64,000 nt of DNA, taken from the NCBI RefSeq assembly GCF_004135365.1, contig NZ_CP035492.1, positions 1,302,001-1,366,000 of the forward strand, written 5' to 3'. The DNA is from Paenibacillus protaetiae (GTDB lineage Bacteria; Bacillota; Bacilli; Paenibacillales; Paenibacillaceae). The notes beneath the pieces are model-generated. The model was not told where the DNA came from, ran no database searches, and saw only the letters and a program-made list of their open reading frames with translations. Below, piece after piece: positions 9,171 through 18,712 of this stretch. Both the position numbers and the translations under genes were made by a program. Numbering within the stretch: position 1 is the first letter of the stretch; every line of letters starts with the position of its first letter.

Positions 9171-9214
9171 CGACAAGCAAAGCCGTTCCCAGGAAGGAAC
9201 GGCTTTGCTTGTCG
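9171..9214. terminator. Strong bidirectional terminator
   Basis: Perfect 19-base arms (CGACAAGCAAAGCCGTTCC and its complement) with a six-base loop, between the convergent flavodoxin and DSGSI-protein genes. The T-run is poor on both sides. Confidence 0.75.
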
Positions 9215-9254
9215 ACGCGGATTAGCATTGGCTTTCGCCTATTTGAATAGAGAC

Positions 9255-10165
9255 TTAATTTGACGACGACAATTCAATCCGGATACTGCCGCTGTCGGTA
9301 CGCACCTTAACGACTTCTCCGGATGTGCCGACAGGTTCCGGGTTATGAATGGAGCCGGAATCGGACTTCAAATCGTAAGTGCCGCCGTACGATGCCGGCA
9401 ATTCGATTTTGACGCTGCCGGAATCGCTTCTCACATTGGCGCCAGCGCCGTCGTCCTTCACCATCCGGATGGAGCCGGAATCCGATTTCACATCCGCCGC
9501 ACCGTTCAGATGATCCAGCGTAATGCTGCCCGAATCGGAGGAAGCCGTCACCGCCGCATGTACATTTCCTGCGCTAATGCTGCCGGAATCGGACTTGAAC
9601 GATACGGTGTTGCCTTCAAAACCATCCAGCTTGATGCTGCCCGAATCAGCCTTCAGCGACAGCGTCTGGCCTTTAAACCCATCCAGCGTAATGCTGCCCG
9701 AATCCGATTCAATCGTGCCGTTCAAAGCGGCTCCCCCGCTACGCGAACCGAACCGGAATCACTGACCAGCTTGAGCGTTTCAAGCGATTGCATCGCTTCG
9801 TCAGTCAGCGACACCGTCATGATCTGCTTATCGTTGAAACCGGAGAAGTCAAACAGCCCAAAATGCCATTTTTCTTTCAGACGCAAGTTAAGCCGTCCAT
9901 TTTCCACTTTAGCCGCATTAATCTGATCAATGATCTCCTGTTTTGCCTTTCCTGCCAGGTGTATGGAATTGCTTCCGTCCGTGCTTTTCACGAAGTCCAC
10001 TTGAAGGCCCAGGCTGTCCGTGGCAACTGCAAGCTCTTGAAGATTACCGTCAAAACGCAGCGTATGATCGTATTCCTTGCTTTTCGTTCCGCCAAACTGG
10101 TTTTGCAGCAGCGCTACCACACCAATTAATACCAGAATCACCCCAACAACCCATCTCAATTTCAT
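9255..10165 (-). pseudogene. DUF4097-type DSGSI-repeat protein, frameshifted at a G5 run
   Basis: The first frame starts at ATG 10165 (good GGAAGGAAG site) with an N-terminal membrane anchor (LRWVVGVILVLIGVVALL) and ends SDSGSVRVAGEPL at 9722. The next frame resumes NGTIESDSGSITLDG. One extra G in the run (plus strand CCCCC 9733-9737) gives RVAGGAALNGTIESDSGS and a single 303-residue protein. It carries nine DSGS(I/V) repeats spaced 18-22 residues, the pattern of DUF4097 proteins, which are predicted to form a beta-solenoid outside the membrane. Related Firmicute proteins are linked to envelope-stress operons, but no partner gene is adjacent. The break matches the other homopolymer frameshifts here. 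Confidence 0.85.
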
Positions 10166-10341
10166 TATGTCTTCCTTCCTCTCTGTACCTCATTACCCGT
10201 CGTAATTGTTCTTGAGTCTTAGTTTACGCCATACGCATCCCCTCACCAACCTTCCGGGGGATGGTTCCAAACCCGACTTTGGTCGGAGCTTTGCTTCGGC
10301 AGAGGGATGAACAAGAGGAACCGCTGCTGGCAAATAAAAAC

Positions 10342-10375
10342 AATCAAACCGCTGAACCTTATCAGCGGTTTGATT
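10342..10375 (-). terminator. Terminator of the GH18-domain gene
   Basis: Stem AATCAAACCGCTGA / TCAGCGGTTTGATT with a six-base loop; on the minus strand it is followed by GTTTTTATTTG. Confidence 0.85.
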
Positions 10376-10387
10376 TCTGCCTGCTTT

Positions 10388-11674
10388 TTAAGATTGCTGC
10401 AGCTTCGTTACCGATGCGTTAACAGCATCTACCATGTTATCCGTATAAGCGCGGAACAAGCCCAGCCGCCAGAAAGCAGCGCCTTTCAGATTGTAACGCT
10501 TCACGAGCCCCAGCTTATCATCAATGGATTGAGGCGTTTCGCTCGCCATGTTAATGCCGAGCAGCAGCTTATCTTTCGGTACGCCTGCAGCGATGGTTTG
10601 CTCAATGCCCTGCTGCACTTTGCTGTTCGGCTCCAGCACTTGCTGCGACGTGCCGGCCGGATTATACTGATAAGCCATAATGATCAAATCATCCGCGATG
10701 CCCGCCAGCGTCTTATGATCGTATCCTTTATAATTGCTGTTGGGAGGCGGTACGGCAAGCGATAACGACGTATCATCCGGCAGCGCAAGCCGTAGCTGCT
10801 TCGCATATTCGTTCAGCAAGGATGCCTGCTCATCCTTGTCCAGCTTAAAACCAAGTCCTTCGAAATCAAGCACTACGCCGCCGAACCCTTTATCTTCTAC
10901 TGCAGCTGCAATGCCGTCAATGGATTCCTGACGGAGCTGGACGCTGCTCAGCATAGTGGTCAGCTCCTGATGGCCGTCACCGGAATAGACCATCAAATAC
11001 GGCTGGACACCGCCCGTTTCCGCATCGGCAATGATCGACTCCGGCGTTATCGTCCCGGATGCAGCCGGCAAGTTGTATTCTGAGCCTTGCATTGTAAAAT
11101 GCCCCTGCTCATCAATTCTGCTCCAGCCGAACGCTACGGAATTCATCGCCGGGATCAAATCCCGCTCCTGAAATGAGGAAATTGCATAAAATGCGCGCAA
11201 ATAAACTGGTTTGGCAGGCGATACGATGGTGACGGTTTTGGTCTCCTGCGTCCACCCTACCTTCGCGCCAAATTGCGTACTGAAGAAGCTAAGCGGAATC
11301 AGCACCCGGTTTGCAGTCATTCTTGGGGCGGCAGGCAGCTTTACGCTTGCGCCGTTCACCGTCGCGGCAGCGTTTCCGACCTGCAGCGCTACGCTAACCG
11401 GCTGTCCGCCCTTTTGGCCTGTGGCGCTTACCGTTTGTGTCGCATTATCCCAGCTTAAGCTAATCCCTAACGCCTCCCCAATCGCACGGAAAGGAACAAA
11501 TGTGACGCCATTGTCCAGCACAGGCGGAGCGTCAAACGCAAGCGGCACATCATCAAGCAAAATGGTAACGGCTGGCTGGCCTTCCGCAAACACTTTTCCT
11601 CCCGCAACCGGCAGCGGGCTAAACAGCGTGAAAGCCAGTGCCGTTACGGCTGCTTTTTTTCTCCAATGTTTCAT
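10388..11674 (-). CDS. Secreted copper-amine-oxidase-N / GH18-like protein
   Basis: This 428-residue protein has a signal peptide (KKAAVTALAFTLFSPLPVAG, cleavage near FAEG). A copper amine oxidase N-terminal-like domain follows (FVPFRAIGEALG, VLIPLSFFSTQFGA, about residues 35-150). The C-terminal part is a GH18-type barrel of the YaaH/YdhD kind, with FGGVVLDFEGLG carrying the Asp and Glu of the DxxDxDxE motif. In sporulating bacteria such two-domain proteins act on cell wall or spore peptidoglycan, but this is inferred for this copy. It is transcribed alone, divergently from the DUF441 gene, and ends in a clear terminator. Confidence 0.88.
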   Translation of the reverse strand: MKHWRKKAAVTALAFTLFSPLPVAGGKVFAEGQPAVTILLDDVPLAFDAPPVLDNGVTFVPFRAIGEALGISLSWDNATQTVSATGQKGGQPVSVALQVGNAAATVNGASVKLPAAPRMTANRVLIPLSFFSTQFGAKVGWTQETKTVTIVSPAKPVYLRAFYAISSFQERDLIPAMNSVAFGWSRIDEQGHFTMQGSEYNLPAASGTITPESIIADAETGGVQPYLMVYSGDGHQELTTMLSSVQLRQESIDGIAAAVEDKGFGGVVLDFEGLGFKLDKDEQASLLNEYAKQLRLALPDDTSLSLAVPPPNSNYKGYDHKTLAGIADDLIIMAYQYNPAGTSQQVLEPNSKVQQGIEQTIAAGVPKDKLLLGINMASETPQSIDDKLGLVKRYNLKGAAFWRLGLFRAYTDNMVDAVNASVTKLQQS

Positions 11675-11838
11675 TTCTATTAATCTCCTATTTTTGAAAT
11701 AGTTATTTTAACCCATTTCACACAAAAATATGAATCAGGGTCTGCTCTAGTATAGCAAATTTTGATAGATAACACCAAATTGGTAGAGTCATGGCACAGG
11801 AACAGGGCTTTTCCTTCCGAAAAAATAAATTGTAAAAA

Positions 11839-11867
11839 TTGACAACCAATAAACGAACTGCTACCAT
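11839..11867 (+). promoter_or_regulatory. Sigma-A-type promoter of the DUF441 gene
   Basis: TTGACA (11839-11844), 17-base spacer, TACCAT (11862-11867), 60 bases before the start at 11927. Confidence 0.55.
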
Positions 11868-11926
11868 CTGAACGTAAAAACGTGATCAGGAGAATGAACC
11901 ATGGATGGGAAAGGAGCTTACTGCGG

Positions 11927-12370
11927 ATGGATATGACCGCTTTGCTTTTACTGGCGTTTGGCGCACTTGGCATCATTAGCAGCAATTCGGCAGTTGCCAT
12001 TGCAGCGCTTGTGCTGGTTTTGCTTCGTGTGACGAAGCTTCAGCAAGTATTTCCCTGGCTCGAAAAAAACGGCCTGACGATCGGGATCATTGTGCTGACC
12101 ATTGGCATCATGGCTCCGCTGGCAAGCGGCAAATATAACTGGCATACGCTTGGCGGGCTTTTTTTGCATTGGAAATCGCTGCTGGCCATTGCAGTTGGCA
12201 TCGGCGTTGCTTATTTAGGCGGGCGCGGCGCTTCTTATATGAGCGGGGAGCCGACGATTGTAGCGGGGTTGTTGCTCGGCACAGTGATCGGCGTTGCTTT
12301 TTTCAAAGGAGTGCCGGTTGGCCCGCTGATCGCTGCGGGAATTTTATCTGTGCTCGTTGGCAAAACCTGA
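11927..12370 (+). CDS. DUF441 family membrane protein (YtwI-like)
   Basis: The 147-residue product has four hydrophobic segments and the DUF441 signatures [16 protein letters not shown] and [19 protein letters not shown] at the C-terminus. The start at ATG 11927 ([12 protein letters not shown]) follows AAGGAG at 11911; a longer frame to 11882 would place the ribosome site inside the gene. The family is widespread in Bacillales and its function is unknown. It is a single-gene unit with a sigma-A-like promoter at 11839 and a terminator at 12547. Confidence 0.9.
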   Translation: MDMTALLLLAFGALGIISSNSAVAIAALVLVLLRVTKLQQVFPWLEKNGLTIGIIVLTIGIMAPLASGKYNWHTLGGLFLHWKSLLAIAVGIGVAYLGGRGASYMSGEPTIVAGLLLGTVIGVAFFKGVPVGPLIAAGILSVLVGKT

Positions 12371-12508
12371 CTGCACGCTTAAGGAGCAGAGGCCAAACTA
12401 TCGGTCCTCCTGTCCGAAAAAGCCATGCGGCGCAAGCTGCCAGATCATTACAGAATGAAAGTTGTCGGGTAAATCGCCGGGCAGGTACACATTCGCGGAA
12501 ATATATAA

Positions 12509-12571
12509 AAAGCGGGAACCCCTGCACGGATTCCCGCTTTCCTGACGGCTGCACGCTTGCAGCCTTTTTTT
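12509..12571 (+). terminator. Terminator pair after the DUF441 gene
   Basis: Two hairpins in tandem. AAAGCGGGAA / TTCCCGCTTT spans 12509-12540. GGCTGCA-CGCT-TGCAGCC (12547-12564) is followed by seven T, a textbook terminator for the plus strand. Confidence 0.85.
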
Positions 12572-12649
12572 GTATGCCTTGTCGCTGCTATCACATAACG
12601 GCGTCTGTAAGCTGTAACTTCTTGTATATGACAGAGCTGGTCAATTCGT

Positions 12650-14518
12650 TCAGCCTTCAGGCTGTTCCGCCGGTCTGACAGTCAACGCGCTATGCATGCC
12701 GGAGTAAATTCCTTGCTGCTCCATCAGTTCGCCATGCGTACCGCGTTCGGCAATTTGCCCGTGCTGCAGCACGAGAATCTGATCGGAATTGCGGATCGTT
12801 GACAGCCGATGCGCAATAACAAAGCTGGTCCGGTCTTTCATCATTTCAAGCATGGCGGCTTGAATACGCAGTTCGGTGCGCGTATCAATGCTGCTGGTCG
12901 CCTCGTCTAGAATGAGGATGGAAGGATTAGCAAGCATCGCTCTTGCAATCGCAAGCAGCTGGCGTTCGCCTTGGCTTAAATTGCCGCCATTTTCAGTCAG
13001 CTCCGTATCATATTGCTGCGGAAGGCGCCGGATAAATCCGTCCGCTCCCGCCATCCTGGCTGCAGCGCGAATCTCCTCGTCGGCAGCGTCAGGTTTGCCG
13101 TATTTCATATTATCCTTGATCGTGCCGGAAAATAAATACGTATCCTGCAGCACGATGCCGAACGTCCGCCGCAAGCTGTCTCTTGTGTAATCACGAATGT
13201 CCCGGCCGTCAATCGTTATGCTGCCGCCGGTTATTTCATAGAAACGGGCCAGCAGGTTGACGATGGTCGTTTTGCCGGCACCGGTCTGACCAACGAGCGC
13301 CGTACTTGTTCCAGCGTCCGCCGTGAACGAAATGCCTTTAATAATCGGCATATCCTTGCGGTAGCCGAACTGCACGTCATGAAATTCAACAAGCCCCTTT
13401 GGCTGGAGAAGCTCGACAGCATCCGGCGCGTCCGGTTCCTCCTCCTGCTCATCCAACACTTCAAATACACGCTCCGCCCCCGCAATACCGGATTGCAGCA
13501 CGTTGTATACGTTGGCCAAATCGTTCAAAGGCCGGACAAACTGTCGCGAGTAACTGAGAAAGCTGGCAATGACGCCAACGGTTATGTTGCCTTTTACAGC
13601 CAGCACGCCGCCTACAATCGCTACGGATGCAAAACCGATGTTGTTAATGACGGCGAGCAGCGGCATCATAAAGCCGGACCAGATTTGCGCTTTAATGCTC
13701 GTTTGGCGCAGCTCTTCATTGGCCCGGGTAAAATCATTAACCGCCGTCTCTTCATAATTAAATGCTTTTACGATCAAAAATCCGGAAATTGTTTCTTCAA
13801 TTTGCCCGTTTAAGCGGCCCAGATAAGCTTGCTGGCTTTTGAACAGCTTGCTGGTCCGTTTCGTTACCGTTCTGGCGAGCATGTACACTAACGGTACGGT
13901 AATGAGACATGCCAAAGTCAAAAGCGGGCTTAATACAAGCATCATTACCAAAGAGCCGACCAGCGCAATCGACCCTGCCATCAGCTGCGCCGTAGTTTGG
14001 GTTACCGAGGTGCTGATATTGTCGATATCGTTGGACAAGCGGCTCATCAGCTCGCCATGGCGCCGTGTATCAAAATAAACAAGCGGCAACTTCTGTAGCT
14101 TGGCAAACAGCGTTCTGCGCAAAGATGCCACAACCCGCTGCGAGATGCCTGCCATAAACCAGCCCTGCAAAAAGGTAAACGAAGCGTCCATTAAATACGC
14201 TGCAATAAGAGCGATGATAACCGTATGCAGCAGTGAGAATTGGACTTGCCCTTCGCCTCCGGTCATTGCATCCACACCGCGGCCGATTAAATAAGGGCCA
14301 ATCAATCCGATTGCAGCGCCGACCAAAATAAAAGCAAAAACAAAGGAAAGCCGTTTCCGTTCCGGACCGACAAAGCTCCATAGCCGCAGCATTGTCTGCT
14401 TGAAATTTTTAGGTTTCTGCACCGGCCTGCCTCTACCTGCGCCGCCGCGGTTCGGTCCCAGGCCAATCATTGGCTGCTGCGGTTCCCCGCCCTGCTGCTC
14501 TCTGCGTTCATTAGGCAT
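12650..14518 (-). CDS. ABC exporter half-transporter (membrane plus ATPase domain), subunit 2
   Basis: This 622-residue protein is a full half-transporter: a Gly/Pro/Arg-rich cytoplasmic leader of about 40 residues, six transmembrane helices, then the ATPase. The ATPase has Walker A GQTGAGKTT, signature LSQGERQ, Walker B SILILDEATSS with the catalytic Glu, and an H-loop in FVIAHRLST. It overlaps the preceding half-transporter by eight bases and would form a heterodimer with it, like the YfiB/YfiC or YheH/YheI pairs. The catalytic Glu here, against Asp in the partner, marks this as the subunit with the consensus site. Multidrug or lipid export is likely; the substrate is unknown. Confidence 0.92.
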   Translation of the reverse strand: MPNERREQQGGEPQQPMIGLGPNRGGAGRGRPVQKPKNFKQTMLRLWSFVGPERKRLSFVFAFILVGAAIGLIGPYLIGRGVDAMTGGEGQVQFSLLHTVIIALIAAYLMDASFTFLQGWFMAGISQRVVASLRRTLFAKLQKLPLVYFDTRRHGELMSRLSNDIDNISTSVTQTTAQLMAGSIALVGSLVMMLVLSPLLTLACLITVPLVYMLARTVTKRTSKLFKSQQAYLGRLNGQIEETISGFLIVKAFNYEETAVNDFTRANEELRQTSIKAQIWSGFMMPLLAVINNIGFASVAIVGGVLAVKGNITVGVIASFLSYSRQFVRPLNDLANVYNVLQSGIAGAERVFEVLDEQEEEPDAPDAVELLQPKGLVEFHDVQFGYRKDMPIIKGISFTADAGTSTALVGQTGAGKTTIVNLLARFYEITGGSITIDGRDIRDYTRDSLRRTFGIVLQDTYLFSGTIKDNMKYGKPDAADEEIRAAARMAGADGFIRRLPQQYDTELTENGGNLSQGERQLLAIARAMLANPSILILDEATSSIDTRTELRIQAAMLEMMKDRTSFVIAHRLSTIRNSDQILVLQHGQIAERGTHGELMEQQGIYSGMHSALTVRPAEQPEG

Positions 14519-16259
14519 GGCTGGTCACCTCCGTTCCCATTTGCGAACGATAAATTTCCTGATAGACGGCGCAATTCTCCATTAGCTGCGCATGCGTACC
14601 CATTCCGGCAATTTGCCCGTCATCCAGAACGATAATGTTATCGGCGCCCATGACGGACGTGATCCGTTGTGCGATCAGAATGCAAGTAAGCCCGCTGGCG
14701 TATTGCGCAATTGACTGCTTAATCTCTTCCTCTGTTTTACTGTCCAGCGCGCTGGTACTGTCGTCTAAGATAAGAATGTCCGGTTTGCGGACAAGCGCCC
14801 GCGCAATGGATATACGCTGTTTTTGCCCCCCGGAAAAATTGACGCCGCCTTGCCCGATCATCGCTTCATATTGCTCCGGCAGCTCGGATATGAACCCGTG
14901 CGCAGACGCCATCTCGGCGGCCTGCTTCACTTCCTCCAGCGTTGCGTCCGGATTGCCCATCCGGATATTTTCGAGCACCGTGCCCGTAAACAGCAGCGCC
15001 TGCTGCGGCACGATGGCAATTTTGTCGCGCAGCTCGCGCGGCGACCGCTCGCGCACATCGATCCCATCGACCAGTACGCTGCCCGAAGTCACATCGTAGA
15101 AGCGCGGAATGAGCTTGACCAGGCTGCTTTTACCCGAACCTGTCGAGCCGATAATCGCCAGCGTTTCGCCTGGTTTGCACGTAAAGCTGATCGATTTCAG
15201 CACCGGCTCGCTGTCTTCGCCGCCGTACGAGAAGCTTACATCCTTAAATTCCAATGCGCCGGCCGTAACAGCCGGCCGTTTTGCCTGGCTGCCGGAATCC
15301 GGCATGATGTTAGTTTCCTTCAACACTTCACCGATCCGCCCGGCTGAAGCTTTAGCCCGCACGAACATGTTAATAATCATCGTCATCGTGGTAAGCGAGA
15401 ACAGAATTTGAGTCATATAATTGACGAAAGCGATAATATGCCCCACCGGAATATGCCCGCTGTTTACCCGGTCGCCGCCAATCCAAATGACCGCAACAAT
15501 GCCGAGGTTCATCGCCAGAGATACGCCGGGACTGAACACCGCCATCATTCGCTGAGCGAAGATGGACCTTTTCTCAAATTGACTATTAATGCCATTAAAT
15601 TTATCCTGCTCATAATCAAAGCGGTTAAAAGCTTTTACAACCCTAACCCCGGACAAATATTCCCGCATCACGCTGTTTAATCCGTCCAGCGCCTGCTGCA
15701 CCTTAATAAATAAAGGGAAACCGACTCTCATGTTCAGAAAAATTAACAAGCCGACAACCGGAATAACCGCCAGCAGTATCGCCGATAAATACGGGTTAAG
15801 CCGAAACGCCATAATGATGCTGCCGATACATAATACCGGCGCTTTTACAAAAATGCGCATCATGCCGTTAATGAAGTTCTGAACCTGCGTTACGTCATTG
15901 GTCATCCGGGTCACAAGCGACGCTTTATCAAACCGGTCGATATTTTTGACGCTTAACGTCTGCACCTTCTCGAATAAATCCTGGCGCAGCTCGGCGCCGA
16001 AGTTTTGGGATACCCAGCTGGACACCACATTGCGTCCGGCTGCGCACACCGCTCCGCCTGCCGTAATAAGCAGCATAATGCCGCCCAGCTGCAGCACGGT
16101 GTCCATCGCTTTTTGCGCCACGCCTTCGTCCACAATCCGGGCCATCAAGGTTGGCTGCAGCAGGTCAACAAATGCTTCGCCTGTTACCAGCAATACGGAT
16201 ACGATAAAAAGCAATCCGTATTTTCGTATATATTTGGATATGTAGTTCAAATCAGTCAC
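14511..16259 (-). CDS. ABC exporter half-transporter with degenerate catalytic site, subunit 1
   Basis: A six-helix membrane domain followed by an ATPase domain, about 582 residues. Walker A is GSTGSGKSS and the signature FSGGQKQR. Walker B reads ILILDDSTSALD, with Asp in place of the catalytic Glu, and the H-loop is IAQRITS with Gln in place of His. Both changes are typical of the degenerate subunit of heterodimeric exporters. The start is uncertain: GTG 16259 is preferred, TTG 16250 has GGAAGGTG at ideal spacing, and a TTG at 16283 also keeps the frame. The stop lies eight bases inside the partner gene. The terminator at 16310 separates this operon from the serine hydrolase gene. Confidence 0.9.
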   Translation of the reverse strand: MTDLNYISKYIRKYGLLFIVSVLLVTGEAFVDLLQPTLMARIVDEGVAQKAMDTVLQLGGIMLLITAGGAVCAAGRNVVSSWVSQNFGAELRQDLFEKVQTLSVKNIDRFDKASLVTRMTNDVTQVQNFINGMMRIFVKAPVLCIGSIIMAFRLNPYLSAILLAVIPVVGLLIFLNMRVGFPLFIKVQQALDGLNSVMREYLSGVRVVKAFNRFDYEQDKFNGINSQFEKRSIFAQRMMAVFSPGVSLAMNLGIVAVIWIGGDRVNSGHIPVGHIIAFVNYMTQILFSLTTMTMIINMFVRAKASAGRIGEVLKETNIMPDSGSQAKRPAVTAGALEFKDVSFSYGGEDSEPVLKSISFTCKPGETLAIIGSTGSGKSSLVKLIPRFYDVTSGSVLVDGIDVRERSPRELRDKIAIVPQQALLFTGTVLENIRMGNPDATLEEVKQAAEMASAHGFISELPEQYEAMIGQGGVNFSGGQKQRISIARALVRKPDILILDDSTSALDSKTEEEIKQSIAQYASGLTCILIAQRITSVMGADNIIVLDDGQIAGMGTHAQLMENCAVYQEIYRSQMGTEVTSHA

Positions 16260-16309
16260 CTTCCAGCCAGCAGCATTCCCCAATGTTTTTCTATAGCTGT
16301 AGAAAAAAC

Positions 16310-16348
16310 AAACTGTCTTTTGCGCCTGAAGAGCGCAAAAGACAGTTT
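16310..16348. terminator. Terminator between serine hydrolase and ABC exporter genes
   Basis: Perfect 16-base arms (AAACTGTCTTTTGCGC) around CTGAAGA, with A-rich and T-rich flanks, so a U-run follows on the minus strand after the hydrolase gene. Confidence 0.88.
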
Positions 16349-16382
16349 TCTATCCCATTGCCCCTACCCCGTATAATGCCGG

Positions 16383-17804
16383 TTAATTCGAAGCACCTGC
16401 AGGTTTCGCTTCATAACCGGTAATTTGCAGCGGCTCCTGCATGCCGACATTGGCGGTTATGACAAGGGAAAGTTTTTCCCCTTCAAAACGGGCAGCAACG
16501 GACCGCCTCATCGGAGTAGTCAAGAGACAGGTATGAATGTGCAGTGTGCCCCCATTATCCCATCCGCCAATTGCAGCGATTGATTCCTGCTCGTAGCTGC
16601 CCGATGTCCATCCATCTGCCCGGACAGTAATCCGATGCTCGCCGGCTGCTGTTTCAGCCAAAAACGTCATGGCCCCTTCGCCTGCCGGTTCTATCCTGAC
16701 AGCTGTCCAGCCGAATTCGTTGGCCTCCAGCGCAAAACGGCGCTCTCCGGCCAAATGATCAGGCAGTCCGGCATTATTGAATCCGCTTGGGCGCAAGCTC
16801 AGTGCTTGAATCGCTGAACGCAGTTCTTGCTGCGCAGCCTCGTCTGCCTCAAGCGGAACGGCTGCCATCGCTGGAACGAGATGTTTCCATATCGTCTCGT
16901 AGACCGGGCGTTCATCAAGGGTAGCGGAGGTCAACGCAACAATAGCGTTATGTTCCGGGAGCACCAAGCAAAGCTGATTAAACATGCCGGTGAACCGGTA
17001 TGCGCCATCCCGATAGCAGCACCAAAGCTGATAGCCGTACCCGCTGTTCCAGTCGTTGTCCGGCTCGTCACCGTTGGAGATTTGTTTGCCGGACGCTTCC
17101 GCCAGCCATTCCTCCGAAACGATTCTTTCGCCTTCCCATACGCCTTTCTGCAAATACAGCTGCCCAAGCTTGGCGATATCTTCGGTCAAAAGGCGAAGCC
17201 CGTACCCGCCGGGAATTGTACCATCCGGATTCGTATCCCACAGCTCGCCGTTAATGCCAAGCGGCGCGAACAGGCGCGGCTTCAAATACTGCTGCAGGGT
17301 TTGTCCGGATGCCCGCTCCACGATAAGCGACAGCAGATTGGAAGCGGCATTATGATAAGCGAACCGGGTGCCGGGCTCGTATGTACTTGGCTTATTCAAA
17401 AATTCCGCAATCCAGCTGCCATCCGGCGTCGGCATCGTATCTTCCGCATGGCCGGTTCCCATGACAAGCAAATCCCGGATACGCAGCGGCTGTCCGTGCC
17501 TGGAATTCTGCCCGTTCGCCAGCTCCGGGAAATAAGCGATGACGCTGTCGTTTACATTCAGCAGCCCTTCATCGGAAGCGATGCCGACGGCTGTGGACGT
17601 AAACGTCTTGGTCAGCGAAAATAACATATGCGGCAGCTCGGAGCGGTAAGGCTCCCACCAGCCTTCGCTTACTACATACCCGTTTCGGACGATCATAAAG
17701 CTGTGAAGCTCCAGACTCTGCTCTTGAACCGATTGCAAAAATGCAGTAATGGCAGCCGATGCTAGCCCTTGTTCCTCCGGTGTGCTGCGCGGAAATTTAT
17801 CCAT
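16383..17804 (-). CDS. Serine hydrolase, beta-lactamase class C family
   Basis: This 473-residue protein has the beta-lactamase/penicillin-binding fold: the active-site SxxK is SLTK in MLFSLTKTFTSTAVG (about residue 71-74), and the YxN motif is YHN in RFAYHNAASN. A C-terminal extension of about 150 residues resembles the extra beta domain of EstB-like esterases. No signal peptide is present, so it is probably cytoplasmic. I start at ATG 17804 (MDKFPRSTPEEQG), which follows GGGAGGAATTTACG; a longer frame to 17858 lacks support. Such proteins are esterases, peptidases or amidases; the substrate here is unknown. It lies downstream of rpiA in the same direction with a 90-base gap. Confidence 0.88.
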   Translation of the reverse strand: MDKFPRSTPEEQGLASAAITAFLQSVQEQSLELHSFMIVRNGYVVSEGWWEPYRSELPHMLFSLTKTFTSTAVGIASDEGLLNVNDSVIAYFPELANGQNSRHGQPLRIRDLLVMGTGHAEDTMPTPDGSWIAEFLNKPSTYEPGTRFAYHNAASNLLSLIVERASGQTLQQYLKPRLFAPLGINGELWDTNPDGTIPGGYGLRLLTEDIAKLGQLYLQKGVWEGERIVSEEWLAEASGKQISNGDEPDNDWNSGYGYQLWCCYRDGAYRFTGMFNQLCLVLPEHNAIVALTSATLDERPVYETIWKHLVPAMAAVPLEADEAAQQELRSAIQALSLRPSGFNNAGLPDHLAGERRFALEANEFGWTAVRIEPAGEGAMTFLAETAAGEHRITVRADGWTSGSYEQESIAAIGGWDNGGTLHIHTCLLTTPMRRSVAARFEGEKLSLVITANVGMQEPLQITGYEAKPAGASN

Positions 17805-17893
17805 CGTAAATTCCTCCCTATACCGGTTTACATGATGGTTTCTCCTGCTGCTTGACATGGCGAATCTGCTGGATTAGCGGGCCGAATGCCGGC

Positions 17894-18556
17894 TTACAGC
17901 GTGGAAATGCCCTTCTCGCTGCCTACGATTACACGGCTGGCCATCCGGATAAACAAACCGTTGTCAACTACGCCCGGAATAGCGTTCAGCTCATCATGCA
18001 AGCCCGCAGGATCGCTGATCGAGCCAAACGAGCAGTCTGCCGTATAGTTGCCGTTGTCCGTCTTGAATAAAGAACCGTCTTCCGTAAGACGGAGTTTCGG
18101 TTCACAGCCCAGCTTCGCCAGTTTTTTGAGTGTCAGCTCCACGGCAAAAGGCACCACTTCTACAGGCAGCGGGAATTTGCCAAGACGGTCAACCACCTTA
18201 GACTCGTCCACAATAATAATAAGCTGCCTGCTGCTTGCCGCTACGATTTTTTCCCGCAGCAATGCACCGCCGCCGCCTTTGATCAGGTTCATCTGGCTGT
18301 CCGTTTCATCCGCCCCGTCAATCGTTATGTCAATGACGTCAACTTCATGAAAAGGAACGATCGGAATGCCAAGCTCGCGTGCCAGCTTATCCGAAGCTTC
18401 CGAAGTCGCTACCGCGCGAATGGAAAGCCCTTCCTTCATCCGGTCTGCAATGCCATGAATTGCCCAGTAAGCGGTCGAACCGGTGCCAAGGCCAACCGTC
18501 ATGCCGTTTTCAATGAGTTCAACGGCTTTGTCAGCCGCCAATTTTTTCAAGTTCAT
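17894..18556 (-). CDS. rpiA: Ribose-5-phosphate isomerase A
   Basis: The 220-residue protein matches RpiA over its whole length: GLGTGST phosphate loop (about 23-29), DGADE in DITIDGADETD, KGGGGALLREKI with the catalytic-region lysine and glutamate, and a C-terminal NGLFI. It interconverts ribose 5-phosphate and ribulose 5-phosphate in the non-oxidative pentose phosphate pathway. GGAGG lies upstream of ATG 18556. The gene sits between the Lhr helicase and a serine hydrolase with no other pentose gene nearby, so it looks like a stand-alone housekeeping gene. Confidence 0.96.
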   Translation of the reverse strand: MNLKKLAADKAVELIENGMTVGLGTGSTAYWAIHGIADRMKEGLSIRAVATSEASDKLARELGIPIVPFHEVDVIDITIDGADETDSQMNLIKGGGGALLREKIVAASSRQLIIIVDESKVVDRLGKFPLPVEVVPFAVELTLKKLAKLGCEPKLRLTEDGSLFKTDNGNYTADCSFGSISDPAGLHDELNAIPGVVDNGLFIRMASRVIVGSEKGISTL

Positions 18557-18712
18557 CTTCTTATGTTGCCTCCTTCATCTTGCGTCAAGCATTAGGGCTG
18601 CCTTGCGGCTGCCACATCCAAGTATAAACCGACCGGCTTCATTTTGTCTCTTCATTTCCCAGCATTTTCCGAAAGTTTGACGGAATACGCAATTCCCCTT
18701 CGAAAACTTGCC

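Noticed and set aside
9255-10165. CRISPR-like repeat array
   Set aside because: The repeats are codon-level DSGSI protein repeats of unequal spacing, without spacers.
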